NCBI GenBank assembly: GCA_902800435.1
Contig: CADCEQ010000002.1
Span: 102,585 to 166,584, forward strand
Direction: 5' to 3'
From: an uncultured Prevotellaceae bacterium
Lineage (GTDB): Bacteria > Bacteroidota > Bacteroidia > Bacteroidales > Bacteroidaceae
DNA: 64,000 nt
Shown: one piece after another, positions 8,798 through 17,140 of the stretch
Position numbering within the stretch: the first letter of the stretch is position 1
Layout of the letters: every line of letters begins with the position of its first letter
Notes under the pieces: model-generated
The model's input: only the letters and a program-made list of their open reading frames with translations
The model's database searches: none
Told to the model about the DNA's origin: nothing
Translations under genes and position numbers: made by a program

Positions 8798-10584
8798 GAC
8801 CAAGCGTGTTGTATCTCGTCAAGTCCTATCTCTGGACGGTGGTGGTGTTCATCATCGGCAAGCTGGGGTTCATGCTCTTCTGCGGCCACGGCCTGTCCGT
8901 CGCCGACGTCGGGCAGGTCATCGCCCACGGTCTGTCGCTCGACCTCTCCACGGCGCTCTATTTCCTCATCGTGCCGTTCCTTGTCACGATGGTCAGCGTG
9001 TGGTGGGACAACGGTCGCGTGCTGCGGCCGCTGCTCGCCGTCTATTGGGCCGTCGTCGCCCTGGCCTTTGCCCTGGCCTTCGTGGCCGACACCAGTCTCT
9101 ACCCCTTCTGGGGCTTCAAGCTCGACGCCTCGTGCCTGCAGTATCTGTCGACACCCGGCGAGGCTGCGGCCAGCGTCTCCACGGGCTATCTCCTTGTGCG
9201 GTTCCTGGCGCTCGTCGTCCTGACTGCCGTCATCTTCTGGGGCTACCCGCGGTTCCCGAAGCCCACGGTCCGCAGGCAGCGCGTGGCCGAGACCGTGTTC
9301 TACCTGCTCTGCATCGCGCCGATGGTCATCGGCATTCGCGGCGGCATCGGTGAGTCGACCACCAACATCGGCCAGGTGTACTACTCGCAGAACCAGTTCC
9401 TGAACCACTCGGCCGTCAACCCCGTGTTCAACTTCCTCTACTCGCTCGACCACCGTCTGGGCACCGACAACGCCTACCAGTTTTTGGAGCAGTCGGCGTG
9501 CGACCGTCTGCTCGAGGGCGTCTACACCACCGAGAGCCTCCATACCGACACGCTGCTCACCACGCAGCGCCCCGACATCGTCATCATCCTCCTCGAGAGC
9601 TGCGGCGAGCAGTTCGCCTCGGTGATGCCCCGCCTGCAGCAGCTGAAGCGTGAGGGCATCTGGTTCAGCCAGTGCTACGGCAACTCGTGGCGCACCGACC
9701 GCGGCACCGTCTGCACGCTGAGCGGCTACCCCTCGTTCCCGTCGCTGTCGGTGATGAAGATGCCCGACAAGAGCCGCTCGCTGCCCAGCATCGCCCTGAC
9801 GCTGCGGCAGGAGGGCTACCAGACGTCATTCCTCTACGGCGGCGACATCAACTTCACCAACATGCGCAGCTACCTCATTGCCACCGGCTGGGAGACGCTG
9901 ACGTGGAAGAACGACTACTCGCGCGACGAGCAGCACACCTCGGAATGGGGCGTCAGGGACGACATCACCTTCCAGACGCTCTACCGCCAGATCACCGCGC
10001 CGCGCAGCCGGCGGGCCCTCTTCGGCTACTCCACGCTCAGCAGCCACGAGCCGTGGGACGTGCCCCTCAAGCGCCACGATGACGAAGTGCTCAACGCCTT
10101 CAGCTATCTTGACGACTGTCTGGGCAACTTCATCGACAGCCTGAAGCAGACGCCGCAGTGGCAGGACCTGCTCATCGTCCTCGTGGCCGACCACAGCATC
10201 AACTACCACGACGCCGACGAGCAGCGCCAGCCCCTGGTGCGCAACCACATCCCCCTGCTCATGGTGGGCGGGGCCGTCCGTGCGCCGCGCACTGTCGAGA
10301 CGCTGTGCAACCAGACCGACATCTGCGCCACGCTGCTGGGCCAGCTCGGCCTGCCCCATGCCGACTTCCGCTTCAGCCGCGACGTGCTCTCCAGTAGCTA
10401 CCGTCACCCCACCGCCGCCCACAACTACAACAACGCCCAGTTGGTCATCGACTCAACGGGGTATATCCTCTACGACTACGACGCCAGCCACCTTGCCGCC
10501 AGTGAAGGCCCCGACAGCGAGCGGCTGCTGCGCCTCAGCCACGCCATTCTCCAGACCACCACCGACGACCTCATCAACCGATAG
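8794..10584 (+). CDS. Second LTA-synthase-like membrane phosphotransferase
   Basis: 596 residues with about five N-terminal membrane segments and a periplasmic sulfatase-fold domain. Here the catalytic pattern differs from the paralogue at 4992: Glu in IILLESCGEQ, the RTDRGTVCTLSG motif with the probable nucleophile Thr302, and Asp466-His467 in VADHSINY. This is the pattern usual for the LtaS-like proteins of Bacteroidetes. It most likely adds a phosphoglycerol- or phosphoethanolamine-type group to an envelope glycan or to lipid A (inference). It starts inside the end of the transporter gene (ATGA) and is followed after 2 bp by the acyltransferase. Confidence 0.92.
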   Translation: MRPSVLYLVKSYLWTVVVFIIGKLGFMLFCGHGLSVADVGQVIAHGLSLDLSTALYFLIVPFLVTMVSVWWDNGRVLRPLLAVYWAVVALAFALAFVADTSLYPFWGFKLDASCLQYLSTPGEAAASVSTGYLLVRFLALVVLTAVIFWGYPRFPKPTVRRQRVAETVFYLLCIAPMVIGIRGGIGESTTNIGQVYYSQNQFLNHSAVNPVFNFLYSLDHRLGTDNAYQFLEQSACDRLLEGVYTTESLHTDTLLTTQRPDIVIILLESCGEQFASVMPRLQQLKREGIWFSQCYGNSWRTDRGTVCTLSGYPSFPSLSVMKMPDKSRSLPSIALTLRQEGYQTSFLYGGDINFTNMRSYLIATGWETLTWKNDYSRDEQHTSEWGVRDDITFQTLYRQITAPRSRRALFGYSTLSSHEPWDVPLKRHDDEVLNAFSYLDDCLGNFIDSLKQTPQWQDLLIVLVADHSINYHDADEQRQPLVRNHIPLLMVGGAVRAPRTVETLCNQTDICATLLGQLGLPHADFRFSRDVLSSSYRHPTAAHNYNNAQLVIDSTGYILYDYDASHLAASEGPDSERLLRLSHAILQTTTDDLINR

Positions 10585-10586
10585 TC

Positions 10587-11540
10587 ATGAAGCAACTCAC
10601 CTACCGCCTGCTCTACGGCCTCACCTACGCCGTGTCGCTGCTGCCCTTCTGGCTGCTCTACCTCATAGCCGACTTCTTCTTCCTGCTCATCTACTTTATA
10701 ATAAGGTACAGGCGCAAAATTGTCTGGAAGAACCTGTCGACGTCGTTCCCTGAGAAGAGCGAGGCCGAGCTGCGGCAGATCAGCCGACAGTTCTACCGCT
10801 GGCTGTGCGACTATTTTGTCGAGACCGTCAAGCTGCTCAGCATCAGCAACGAGCGGCTGCTGCGCCGCATCGAGTTCCGCGGCGTCGAGCAGCTTGAGGA
10901 GTGCTTCGACCGCGGTCAGGACTGCGCCGCCATCCTCGGCCACTACTGCAACTGGGAGTGGCTGTCGGCCACGGGGCTCGCCTTCCATCGCTATCCCGAG
11001 GCCGTGATGGGGCTCATCTACCACCCGCTCTACAACGACGCCTTCGACCGCCTGTTCATCGACATCCGCAAGGCCCACGGCGGCGACTGCATCCCGAAGA
11101 AGGACATCCTGCGCCATCTGCTCACCTACCGCCGCGACGGCCGCCGCTCGCTCTTCGGCTACATCAGCGACCAGTCGCCCCGCTGGAAGGACATCCACCT
11201 CTTCCTGCCCTTCCTCAACCACGAGACGCCCGTCTTCACCGGCGGCGAGCGCATCATGCGCAAGGTGAACAACGCCGTGTTCTACGTCGACATGGAGCGC
11301 CCCTGCCGCGGCCGCTATGTCTGCACCTTCCGGCTCGTCACCCTCGAGCCCGCCTCGCTGCCCGACAACGAGGTGACCGTCCGTTTCTTCCAGATGCTCG
11401 AGACGTCCATCCGGCGCCAGCCGGCGTTCTACCTGTGGACCCACAACCGCTGGAAGCGCACCAAGGAAGAGTTCGACAAAGTCTACGACCTCGTCAACGG
11501 CCGTACCATTCCCAAAGTTCAAGGAGTCTATGGAAGTTAA
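10587..11540 (+). CDS. LpxL/HtrB-family lipid A late acyltransferase
   Basis: 317 residues with one N-terminal membrane anchor (about 8-42) and the acyltransferase signature His119-x4-Glu124 (HYCNWE). Later family blocks are present, including the SDQSPRW and PVFTGGERI segments. These enzymes add a secondary acyl chain to Kdo-lipid A at the cytoplasmic face of the inner membrane, which fits the MsbA-type flippase two genes upstream. The gene starts 2 bp after the phosphotransferase stop and overlaps the GT9 gene by 11 bp. Acyl-chain preference cannot be read from the sequence. Confidence 0.92.
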   Translation: MKQLTYRLLYGLTYAVSLLPFWLLYLIADFFFLLIYFIIRYRRKIVWKNLSTSFPEKSEAELRQISRQFYRWLCDYFVETVKLLSISNERLLRRIEFRGVEQLEECFDRGQDCAAILGHYCNWEWLSATGLAFHRYPEAVMGLIYHPLYNDAFDRLFIDIRKAHGGDCIPKKDILRHLLTYRRDGRRSLFGYISDQSPRWKDIHLFLPFLNHETPVFTGGERIMRKVNNAVFYVDMERPCRGRYVCTFRLVTLEPASLPDNEVTVRFFQMLETSIRRQPAFYLWTHNRWKRTKEEFDKVYDLVNGRTIPKVQGVYGS

Positions 11541-12573
11541 GCATATCCTCGTCATCCGTTTCCGGCAGATGGGCGACGCCGTCCTGGCCACGCCGCTGCT
11601 CAGCACCCTGCGCCGTGCCTACCCCGATGCGCAGATCGACTTCGTGCTCAACGCGCGCATCGCCCCGCTGTTTGAGGGCCATCCCGCCGTCAGCCGCATC
11701 ATCACCTTCACCGACGACGAGCGCCACCATGCGCTGACGTACATTAAGAAGGTGTGGCAGACCATGCGCCGCACGCGCTACGACGTCATCATCGACATGC
11801 GCTCCACCGTCAACACCATGCTCTTTGCGCTGTTCTCGCCGCGGACGCCCTATCGCATCGGCGTCAGCAAGCCCTACACGCGCTTCGTCTTCAACCACCG
11901 CTTCCCGGGCTGCGAGGCCGACGAGCGCATGACCGACCACAACCTGTCGATGCTCACCCCGCTGGGCAGCCTGCCCGCCGACAGCCGCCTGTCGCTCCAC
12001 ATCACCGAGGCCGAGATAGCCGACTTCCGCCAGTACATGCGGCGCCAGGGCATCGACTTCAGCCGTCCCGTCATGCTGGCAGGCGTCACCGCCAAGCTCG
12101 AGAGCAAGACGTGGGCCGAGGACCGCATGGTCGAGGTGCTGCGCCGCTTCCTCGCCGCACGCCCCGACGTGCAGGTCATCTTCAACTACGCCCCCGGTCG
12201 CGAGGCTGAGAACGTGCGCCGCATGTACGACGCCCTGGGCGAGCCGCCCGCCGTCTTCATCAACATCGAGGCCGGCAGCATGCGCCAGTTGGCGGCTATG
12301 GCTGCCAACTGCACCTTCTACTTCGGCAACGAGGGCGGTGCGCGCCACATCGTCCAGGCCATGGGCCGTCCGTCGCTGGTCGTCTGTTCGCCGATGGCCA
12401 GCAAGACCACATGGCTGCCTGAGTGCGACGAGCCCCTTACGCGCGGCATTGCGCCCTCCGACGTCGACCCCCTTGCCGCCCGCCTCGACTACGCCGCCCA
12501 GTATGCCCTCATCAGCACCGACCGCGTATGGGCCGCGCTGCAGCAGTTCTGTTCACAAATCCTAACCGACTGA
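11530..12573 (+). CDS. Glycosyltransferase family 9 (heptosyltransferase-like)
   Basis: 347 residues with the GT9 N-terminal motif ILVIRFRQMGDAVLATPLL and the C-terminal nucleotide-binding region (YFGNEGGARHIVQAMGRPS). GT9 enzymes transfer heptose or a related sugar to the LPS inner core in the cytoplasm. The gene overlaps the acyltransferase end by 11 bp and is followed after 2 bp by a GT4 gene, so this is one operon. Whether the donor is ADP-heptose cannot be decided; Bacteroidales often use GT9 enzymes on other sugars. Confidence 0.92.
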   Translation: MEVKHILVIRFRQMGDAVLATPLLSTLRRAYPDAQIDFVLNARIAPLFEGHPAVSRIITFTDDERHHALTYIKKVWQTMRRTRYDVIIDMRSTVNTMLFALFSPRTPYRIGVSKPYTRFVFNHRFPGCEADERMTDHNLSMLTPLGSLPADSRLSLHITEAEIADFRQYMRRQGIDFSRPVMLAGVTAKLESKTWAEDRMVEVLRRFLAARPDVQVIFNYAPGREAENVRRMYDALGEPPAVFINIEAGSMRQLAAMAANCTFYFGNEGGARHIVQAMGRPSLVVCSPMASKTTWLPECDEPLTRGIAPSDVDPLAARLDYAAQYALISTDRVWAALQQFCSQILTD

Positions 12574-12575
12574 CT

Positions 12576-13628
12576 ATGAAGACCGTTGTAGTAGACTTCT
12601 CCAACCTCGACGACATGAGCGGCTTCGGCGAGATAGCCCGCAACTATTGTCCGCGCCTGGCCGCCGCCGACGTGCCCGACCTCCATTTCATCTTCATCCT
12701 GCCCGAGCGCCACTGCGGGGCTTTCGGCAGCCATATCGACTACGTCTCCCACGAGCACCTGAAGCGCGACCTCCAGCCCTTCCGCCGCCAGATCAGCCTC
12801 TGGCACGCCACCCACCAGCAGTTCGACTACCGGCTGCGGGGCCGGGGCATCGTCCAGCTGCTCACCGTCCACGACCTGAACTATCTGCACGAGAAGCACG
12901 GCATCCACCTGCTGCGCCACCAGATCGAGATGCCGTGGCTCATCCGCCGCAGCGACGCCGTGACCGTCATCTCCGAGTACGTGAAGCACGACGTCGAGGC
13001 CCACATTCCCTTCCTCAACAAGCCGCTGACGGTCATCTACAACGGCATTGCCGACATCGAGCGGGGCGCCCAGAGCCGTCCGTCGTTTGCCGCCGAGGCT
13101 GACCGCTTCTTCCTCTGCATCGGTCAGGTGCGCGAAAAGAAGAACATCCACACCCTGCTGCCCATGATGCAGCACTTCCCCGGGCACCGGCTCTTCGTCT
13201 GCGGCGCCAACCACTGGGCCTACGCCGACCGCCTGCGCAGCATGATAGCCCCCGCCGACCGCGACCGCATCCTGCTGACGGGCAAGATCAGCGACGACGA
13301 GAAGCGCTGGCTCTACGCCCACGCCGAGGCCCTGCTCTTCCCCAGCCGTCTCGAGGGCTTCGGCATCCCCGTTCTCGAGGCCATGCGCTTCGGCACGAAG
13401 GTTTTCTCCTCGCGCTACAGCTGTCTGCCCGAGATTTGCTCCGTCCACGCCTCCTACTGGGACGACTACGAGCCCGAGGCCATGGCGCGCGTCGTCCGCG
13501 AGGGCCTGGCCGGCTGGTCGCGCCAGGGAGCTGCCGCCGAGGCCGCAAAGGCCTATTCGCAGTCGTTCAACTACGACCGCTACACGCGCGAGTACGTGGC
13601 GCTCTACCGCCGCCTGCTCGGGGTTTGA
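12576..13628 (+). CDS. Glycosyltransferase family 4
   Basis: 350 residues in the GT-B fold. The N-terminal half contains the acceptor side (HATHQQFDYR, HDLNYLHEKH) and the C-terminal half the donor site, with CIGQVREKKNIHTLL and the EX7E-type segment SRLEGFGIPVLEAM. It probably adds a core or O-unit sugar from a nucleotide donor in the cytoplasm. The start is the ATG at 12576, 2 bp after the GT9 stop; the open frame extends upstream into the GT9 gene only as an out-of-frame shadow. This is the last gene of the operon and converges with the kinase gene 6 bp further on. Confidence 0.92.
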   Translation: MKTVVVDFSNLDDMSGFGEIARNYCPRLAAADVPDLHFIFILPERHCGAFGSHIDYVSHEHLKRDLQPFRRQISLWHATHQQFDYRLRGRGIVQLLTVHDLNYLHEKHGIHLLRHQIEMPWLIRRSDAVTVISEYVKHDVEAHIPFLNKPLTVIYNGIADIERGAQSRPSFAAEADRFFLCIGQVREKKNIHTLLPMMQHFPGHRLFVCGANHWAYADRLRSMIAPADRDRILLTGKISDDEKRWLYAHAEALLFPSRLEGFGIPVLEAMRFGTKVFSSRYSCLPEICSVHASYWDDYEPEAMARVVREGLAGWSRQGAAAEAAKAYSQSFNYDRYTREYVALYRRLLGV

Positions 13629-13634
13629 AAAAAG

Positions 13635-14387
13635 TCAAAACTTGATTTTCCTGTTCTCGAACCTATCCAGCAGCCGCAGTGCCCTGTCGGCCGTCTGCTG
13701 TTCGTCCCACTGCCGCAGCCGGGCGTAGCTGCGCACCAGGTATTCGTAGAGGTCGCGGCGGTGTGTCGTCCTCACCATGTTCTGCAGGCAGGCCTCGTCG
13801 TCGGGCATGCCGTCGGTGAAGTGGCTGCGGTTGATGTCGATCATCGTGAAGCGGTACCGTCCGTCCTCCTCCGTGCAGAGGAAGTTCGAGAGGTTCAGGT
13901 CGCCGTGCAGCACGCCGCGGCTGTGCATCGTCAGAATCTGCCGCGCCACGGCGTCGGCCAGCTCGTGGCTGAAGTCCTTCACCTCGCGCAGCAGCAGGTG
14001 CGTCTCCGTTCCCGGCGCCTCGAGGCTGACGAAGTAGCCCGTCAGGAACAGCCGCCCGCTGCCCGTCTCTATGTAGGCCACCTCGCGGGGCGTGTCGATG
14101 CCCCTCCGGCGGAACTCCTGCGCAAAGAGGTAGGCACGCGCTGCCTTCGTCTTCCTGAAGAAAGTGTAGACCACGCGCTGCAGGGCGTTCACCGGCTTGT
14201 AGCGCTTCACGACGAACACCTGTCCGCGGTCCGTGAAGCGGCGTATCTGGTTGCGCTGGTCGTAGATGGTCTCGCCCTGTCCGTCGGCAAAGGCGTCGGG
14301 CAGAGCGCTGATGAAGTCGGCGTGGCTTTTGAAGTCGTCGGCCACCACCGTCTTCAGCGTCCTTCTATTTGAACACCCGCTTGTCAT
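13635..14387 (-). CDS. Lipopolysaccharide kinase, WaaP/InaA-like family
   Basis: 250 residues with a protein-kinase-like fold. Visible landmarks are the ATP-binding Lys61 in FVVKRYK, the catalytic loop HGDLNLSNF (Asp163, Asn168) and the metal-binding Asp184 in MIDINRS. Family members phosphorylate Kdo or heptose of the LPS inner core, which fits the neighbouring core-assembly genes. It lies downstream of a LicD gene on the minus strand and overlaps its end by 23 bp; a start slightly further in is possible because the first dozen residues show no conservation that I recognise. Confidence 0.88.
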   Translation of the reverse strand: MTSGCSNRRTLKTVVADDFKSHADFISALPDAFADGQGETIYDQRNQIRRFTDRGQVFVVKRYKPVNALQRVVYTFFRKTKAARAYLFAQEFRRRGIDTPREVAYIETGSGRLFLTGYFVSLEAPGTETHLLLREVKDFSHELADAVARQILTMHSRGVLHGDLNLSNFLCTEEDGRYRFTMIDINRSHFTDGMPDDEACLQNMVRTTHRRDLYEYLVRSYARLRQWDEQQTADRALRLLDRFENRKIKF

Positions 14388-15192
14388 CGTAGTCGTGGTA
14401 CGACAGGTTGAAGTTCACGTAGTCGAATCCGTGTATGCGGCGGTCGTTCTCCGGCGGCAGCTTCATGTAGTCGCCAAAGAGCCGCGTCAGATACTCGTGG
14501 GGGTGCTCCACGCCCATCAGCTCGTGGCCCTCAAACATGATCGGCGTCGGCGTGCCCATCACCTCGCGGGGCATCGTGCTGCGGTCGCCCGTGTCGTAGT
14601 CGGCTATCAGTGGCGCCGTCTCGTAGGCGTAGGCCGACTGAATGCGCTTCTGCAGCCGCTGCAGCGTCACGTTCTTCACCGTGGCCTGCAGCAGTCGTGG
14701 CAGCCACGACGTGTATCCGTGGCCCCGCTTGTAGGGGTCGCGGCTGCGCAGGTATACCCAGCTCTTCACCATGTGCACCAGTCCGATGCGCAGCTTGCGG
14801 CGCCAGCGCTGGCGGGGAATGCCGTCGATGGGGCACACGTCGATGTAGACGCCGCCAATCTGGTTCAGCGACCACCGCTCAATCAGTGTCGTGCTGCCGT
14901 CGATGAACTTCACCAGCGCGCTCGTGCAGTTCTCGTCGCGCTCGAAGGTCTGCAGCTCGAAGGGCTTCGGTATCCACTCGTCGGCGTGCGCTATCAGTTT
15001 CTCCACGTCGGGCCTCGGCATGGCAATGTCGGCGTCGTCGTCCCAGGGAATGAACCCCCCGTGGCGCACGGCTCCGAGCATCGTGCCGTCCGAGAGCCAG
15101 TAGCGCAGCCCGTGCTCGCGGCACACCTTGTCGACCGCCACCAGTACATTCAGTATCGAGCGGTGAATGTCCTCAATTTTGTAATCTGCCAT
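14365..15192 (-). CDS. LicD-family phosphotransferase (copy 1)
   Basis: 275 residues. The family signature is clear: LRYWLSDGTMLGAVRHGGFIPWDDDADIAMPR-type nucleotidyltransferase core, with the metal-binding Asp cluster WDDDADIAM near residue 50, then YIDVCPIDG. LicD proteins are NTP-transferase-fold enzymes that attach phosphocholine or another phospho-alcohol (for example from a CDP donor) to a surface glycan. It is transcribed divergently from the DegT gene, from a -7 element 20 nt upstream, and followed by the sugar-kinase gene. A paralogue lies at 17122. No choline uptake or choline kinase gene (LicA/LicB/LicC) is in the window, so the donor is unknown. Confidence 0.92.
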   Translation of the reverse strand: MADYKIEDIHRSILNVLVAVDKVCREHGLRYWLSDGTMLGAVRHGGFIPWDDDADIAMPRPDVEKLIAHADEWIPKPFELQTFERDENCTSALVKFIDGSTTLIERWSLNQIGGVYIDVCPIDGIPRQRWRRKLRIGLVHMVKSWVYLRSRDPYKRGHGYTSWLPRLLQATVKNVTLQRLQKRIQSAYAYETAPLIADYDTGDRSTMPREVMGTPTPIMFEGHELMGVEHPHEYLTRLFGDYMKLPPENDRRIHGFDYVNFNLSYHDYDDKRVFK

Positions 15193-15212
15193 TGTTTTTG
15201 CTAATTTTGCGG

Positions 15213-15220
15213 CAAAGATA
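15213..15220 (-). promoter_or_regulatory. Bacteroidetes -7 promoter element for licD
   Basis: TATCTTTG on the minus strand, 20 nt before the LicD ATG. It lies back to back with the DegT promoter. Confidence 0.6.
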
Positions 15221-15229
15221 CATAAATTT

Positions 15230-15260
15230 TTTGTAATCTCGCATCTTTTTCGTACCTTTG
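15230..15260 (+). promoter_or_regulatory. Bacteroidetes promoter (-33 and -7) for the DegT operon
   Basis: TTTG at 15230-15233, a 19-nt spacer, then TACCTTTG at 15253-15260. Both boxes and spacing match the Bacteroidetes consensus. The ATG follows at 15283. Confidence 0.75.
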
Positions 15261-15282
15261 TGGCGAAAAATAACGAAACCTT

Positions 15283-16392
15283 ATGATAAGATTGTCGAAA
15301 TCAGTGGTAGGCCGTGCCGAGGCCGATGCCGTTGCACATATCATCGAAGACATCGGGTATCTGGGCATGGGAGCCACCGTCGGCGAGCTCGAGCAGCAGC
15401 TGGCAGCCTACATCGGCGGCGGGCGCCGCGCCCTCTGCGTCAACAGCGGTACGGCAGCGCTCCACCTGGCCCTTCAGGCCGTCACGCGCCCCGGCGACGA
15501 GGTGCTCGTGCCGTCGTTCACGTTCGTCGCCACCTACCAGGCCATCCGTGCCGCCGGCTGCAAGCCCGTGAGCTGCGACATCCGTCCGGACACGCTGACG
15601 CTCGACCTGGCCGATGCCGAGCGCCGCATCACGCCCCGCACCACGGCCATGATGCCCGTCTACTACGCCTCCAACAGCTGCATGGCTCCCGACTATCAGG
15701 CCTTCGCCCGCGAGCATGGTCTGCGCCTTGTCGAGGATGCCGCCCACAGCTTCGGCTGCTCGTGCCAGGGCCGCAAGATCGGCTCCTTCGGCGATGTCGT
15801 CTGCTTCTCGTTCGACGGCATCAAGAACATCACCACCGGCGAGGGCGGCGCCGTCCTGACCGCCGACGAGGACGTCATCCAGAAGGTCAGCGACGCCCGT
15901 CTGCTCGGCGTTCAGAAGGACTCCGAGAAGCGCTACGCCGGTCAGCGCAGCTGGCAGTTCGACGTCGTCGACCAGGGCTACCGCTACCACATGAGCAACA
16001 TCTTCGCCGCCATCGGTCTGGTGCAGCTCTCTCGCTTCGAGCGCGAGTTTGCGCCTCGCCGCCGTGCCATTGCCCAGCGCTATGTCGAGCTGCTGCATGA
16101 CAATCCCCACGTACGGCTGACGCCTATGGACTACGCCCACGACGTCGTGCCCCACATCTTCGCCCTGCAGATTCTCGACGGCAAGCGTCCGCGGCTCGAG
16201 CAGGCGCTCCGTGAGCACGACATCCAGTACGGCATCCAGTATGCGCCCAACCACCACCTCACGCTCTTCCATGAGGACGTCGAGCTGCCCGTTACCGACG
16301 CCGTCTACTCGCGCATCATCTCCCTGCCCATGCACCCCGAGCTGACCGATGCCGACATCCAACTTATCTGCAAACTCATCAACAGCCTATGA
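15283..16392 (+). CDS. DegT/DnrJ/EryC1/StrS-family PLP sugar aminotransferase
   Basis: 369 residues of a full-length type I PLP aminotransferase. Landmarks are NSGTAALHLAL (phosphate binding), FTFVATYQAI, EDAAHSFG (Asp to the pyridine nitrogen) and the Schiff-base Lys181 in FSFDGIKNITTGEGG. Enzymes of this family aminate 3- or 4-keto nucleotide sugars. No matching 4,6-dehydratase is in the window, so the keto sugar must be made elsewhere. The gene opens a + strand operon and overlaps the cytidylyltransferase start by 4 bp (ATGA). Confidence 0.93.
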   Translation: MIRLSKSVVGRAEADAVAHIIEDIGYLGMGATVGELEQQLAAYIGGGRRALCVNSGTAALHLALQAVTRPGDEVLVPSFTFVATYQAIRAAGCKPVSCDIRPDTLTLDLADAERRITPRTTAMMPVYYASNSCMAPDYQAFAREHGLRLVEDAAHSFGCSCQGRKIGSFGDVVCFSFDGIKNITTGEGGAVLTADEDVIQKVSDARLLGVQKDSEKRYAGQRSWQFDVVDQGYRYHMSNIFAAIGLVQLSRFEREFAPRRRAIAQRYVELLHDNPHVRLTPMDYAHDVVPHIFALQILDGKRPRLEQALREHDIQYGIQYAPNHHLTLFHEDVELPVTDAVYSRIISLPMHPELTDADIQLICKLINSL

Positions 16393-17140
16393 AGACAGTC
16401 ATCCTGGCCGGAGGTTTCGGCACCCGCCTCTCCGAGTACACCAAGCTCATTCCCAAGCCCATGGTCGAGATTGGCGGCAAGCCCATTCTCTGGCATATCA
16501 TGAACCACTACGCCCACTACGGCTTCAAGGACTTCGTCGTCGCGCTGGGCTACAAGGGCGAGGTCATCAAGGACTACTTCCTGCAGTACTACGCCCGCAA
16601 CAACGACTTCACCATCGACCTGAGCAACGGTTCGGTGCACTACATCAACGAGCACGCCCGCGACTGGCGCGTCACGCTCGTCGACACCGGCGCCGCGTCG
16701 CTCACCGGCGGCCGCGTGCTGCGGCTGAAGGACGTCATCGGTCAGGAGGACTTCATGATGACCTACGGCGACGCCGTCAGCGACGTCAACATCGCCGAGC
16801 TCGTCAGCCGCTACCGCCAGTCGGGCTGCCTGGCCATGGTCACCGCCGTCCACCCCACCGCCCGCTTCGGCGAGCTGCAGATCGACGATGCCGACTTCGT
16901 CCGCTCGTTCAAGGAGAAGCCGCAGGTCAACCAGGGCTGGATCAACGGCGGCTTCTTCGTCCTCAGCCCCAGGGTGTTCGACTATATTGAGAACGACTAC
17001 ACCACCTTCGAGGCCGAGCCCTTAGAGCGCCTGGCCGCCGAAGGACAGCTCAAGACCTACCGTCACACACCGCGCGCGACCGTGACCTGCTCAACAAGAT
17101 GTGGAACGAGAACCGGGCACCATGGCGACTTACGACATAA
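16389..17140 (+). pseudogene. rfbF: Glucose-1-phosphate cytidylyltransferase, broken by a small deletion
   Basis: The first 227 or so residues are a near-perfect RfbF (LAGGFGTRLSEYTKLIPKPM, GYKGEVIKDYF, INGGFFVLSPRVFDYI). After YRHT the frame is lost: the expected C-terminal GFWQCMDT-type segment is missing, and the family's last residues (ARDRDLLNKMWNENRAPW) continue in another frame from about 17069 to a TAA at 17138-17140. In the original frame the gene reads through to 17357 as unrelated residues over the next gene. The sequence at 17061-17080 is what is expected if about 22 bases between two short ACC-type repeats were removed. RfbF makes CDP-glucose; the lost segment is conserved, so activity is doubtful. 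A sequencing or assembly error is the alternative. Confidence 0.82.
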
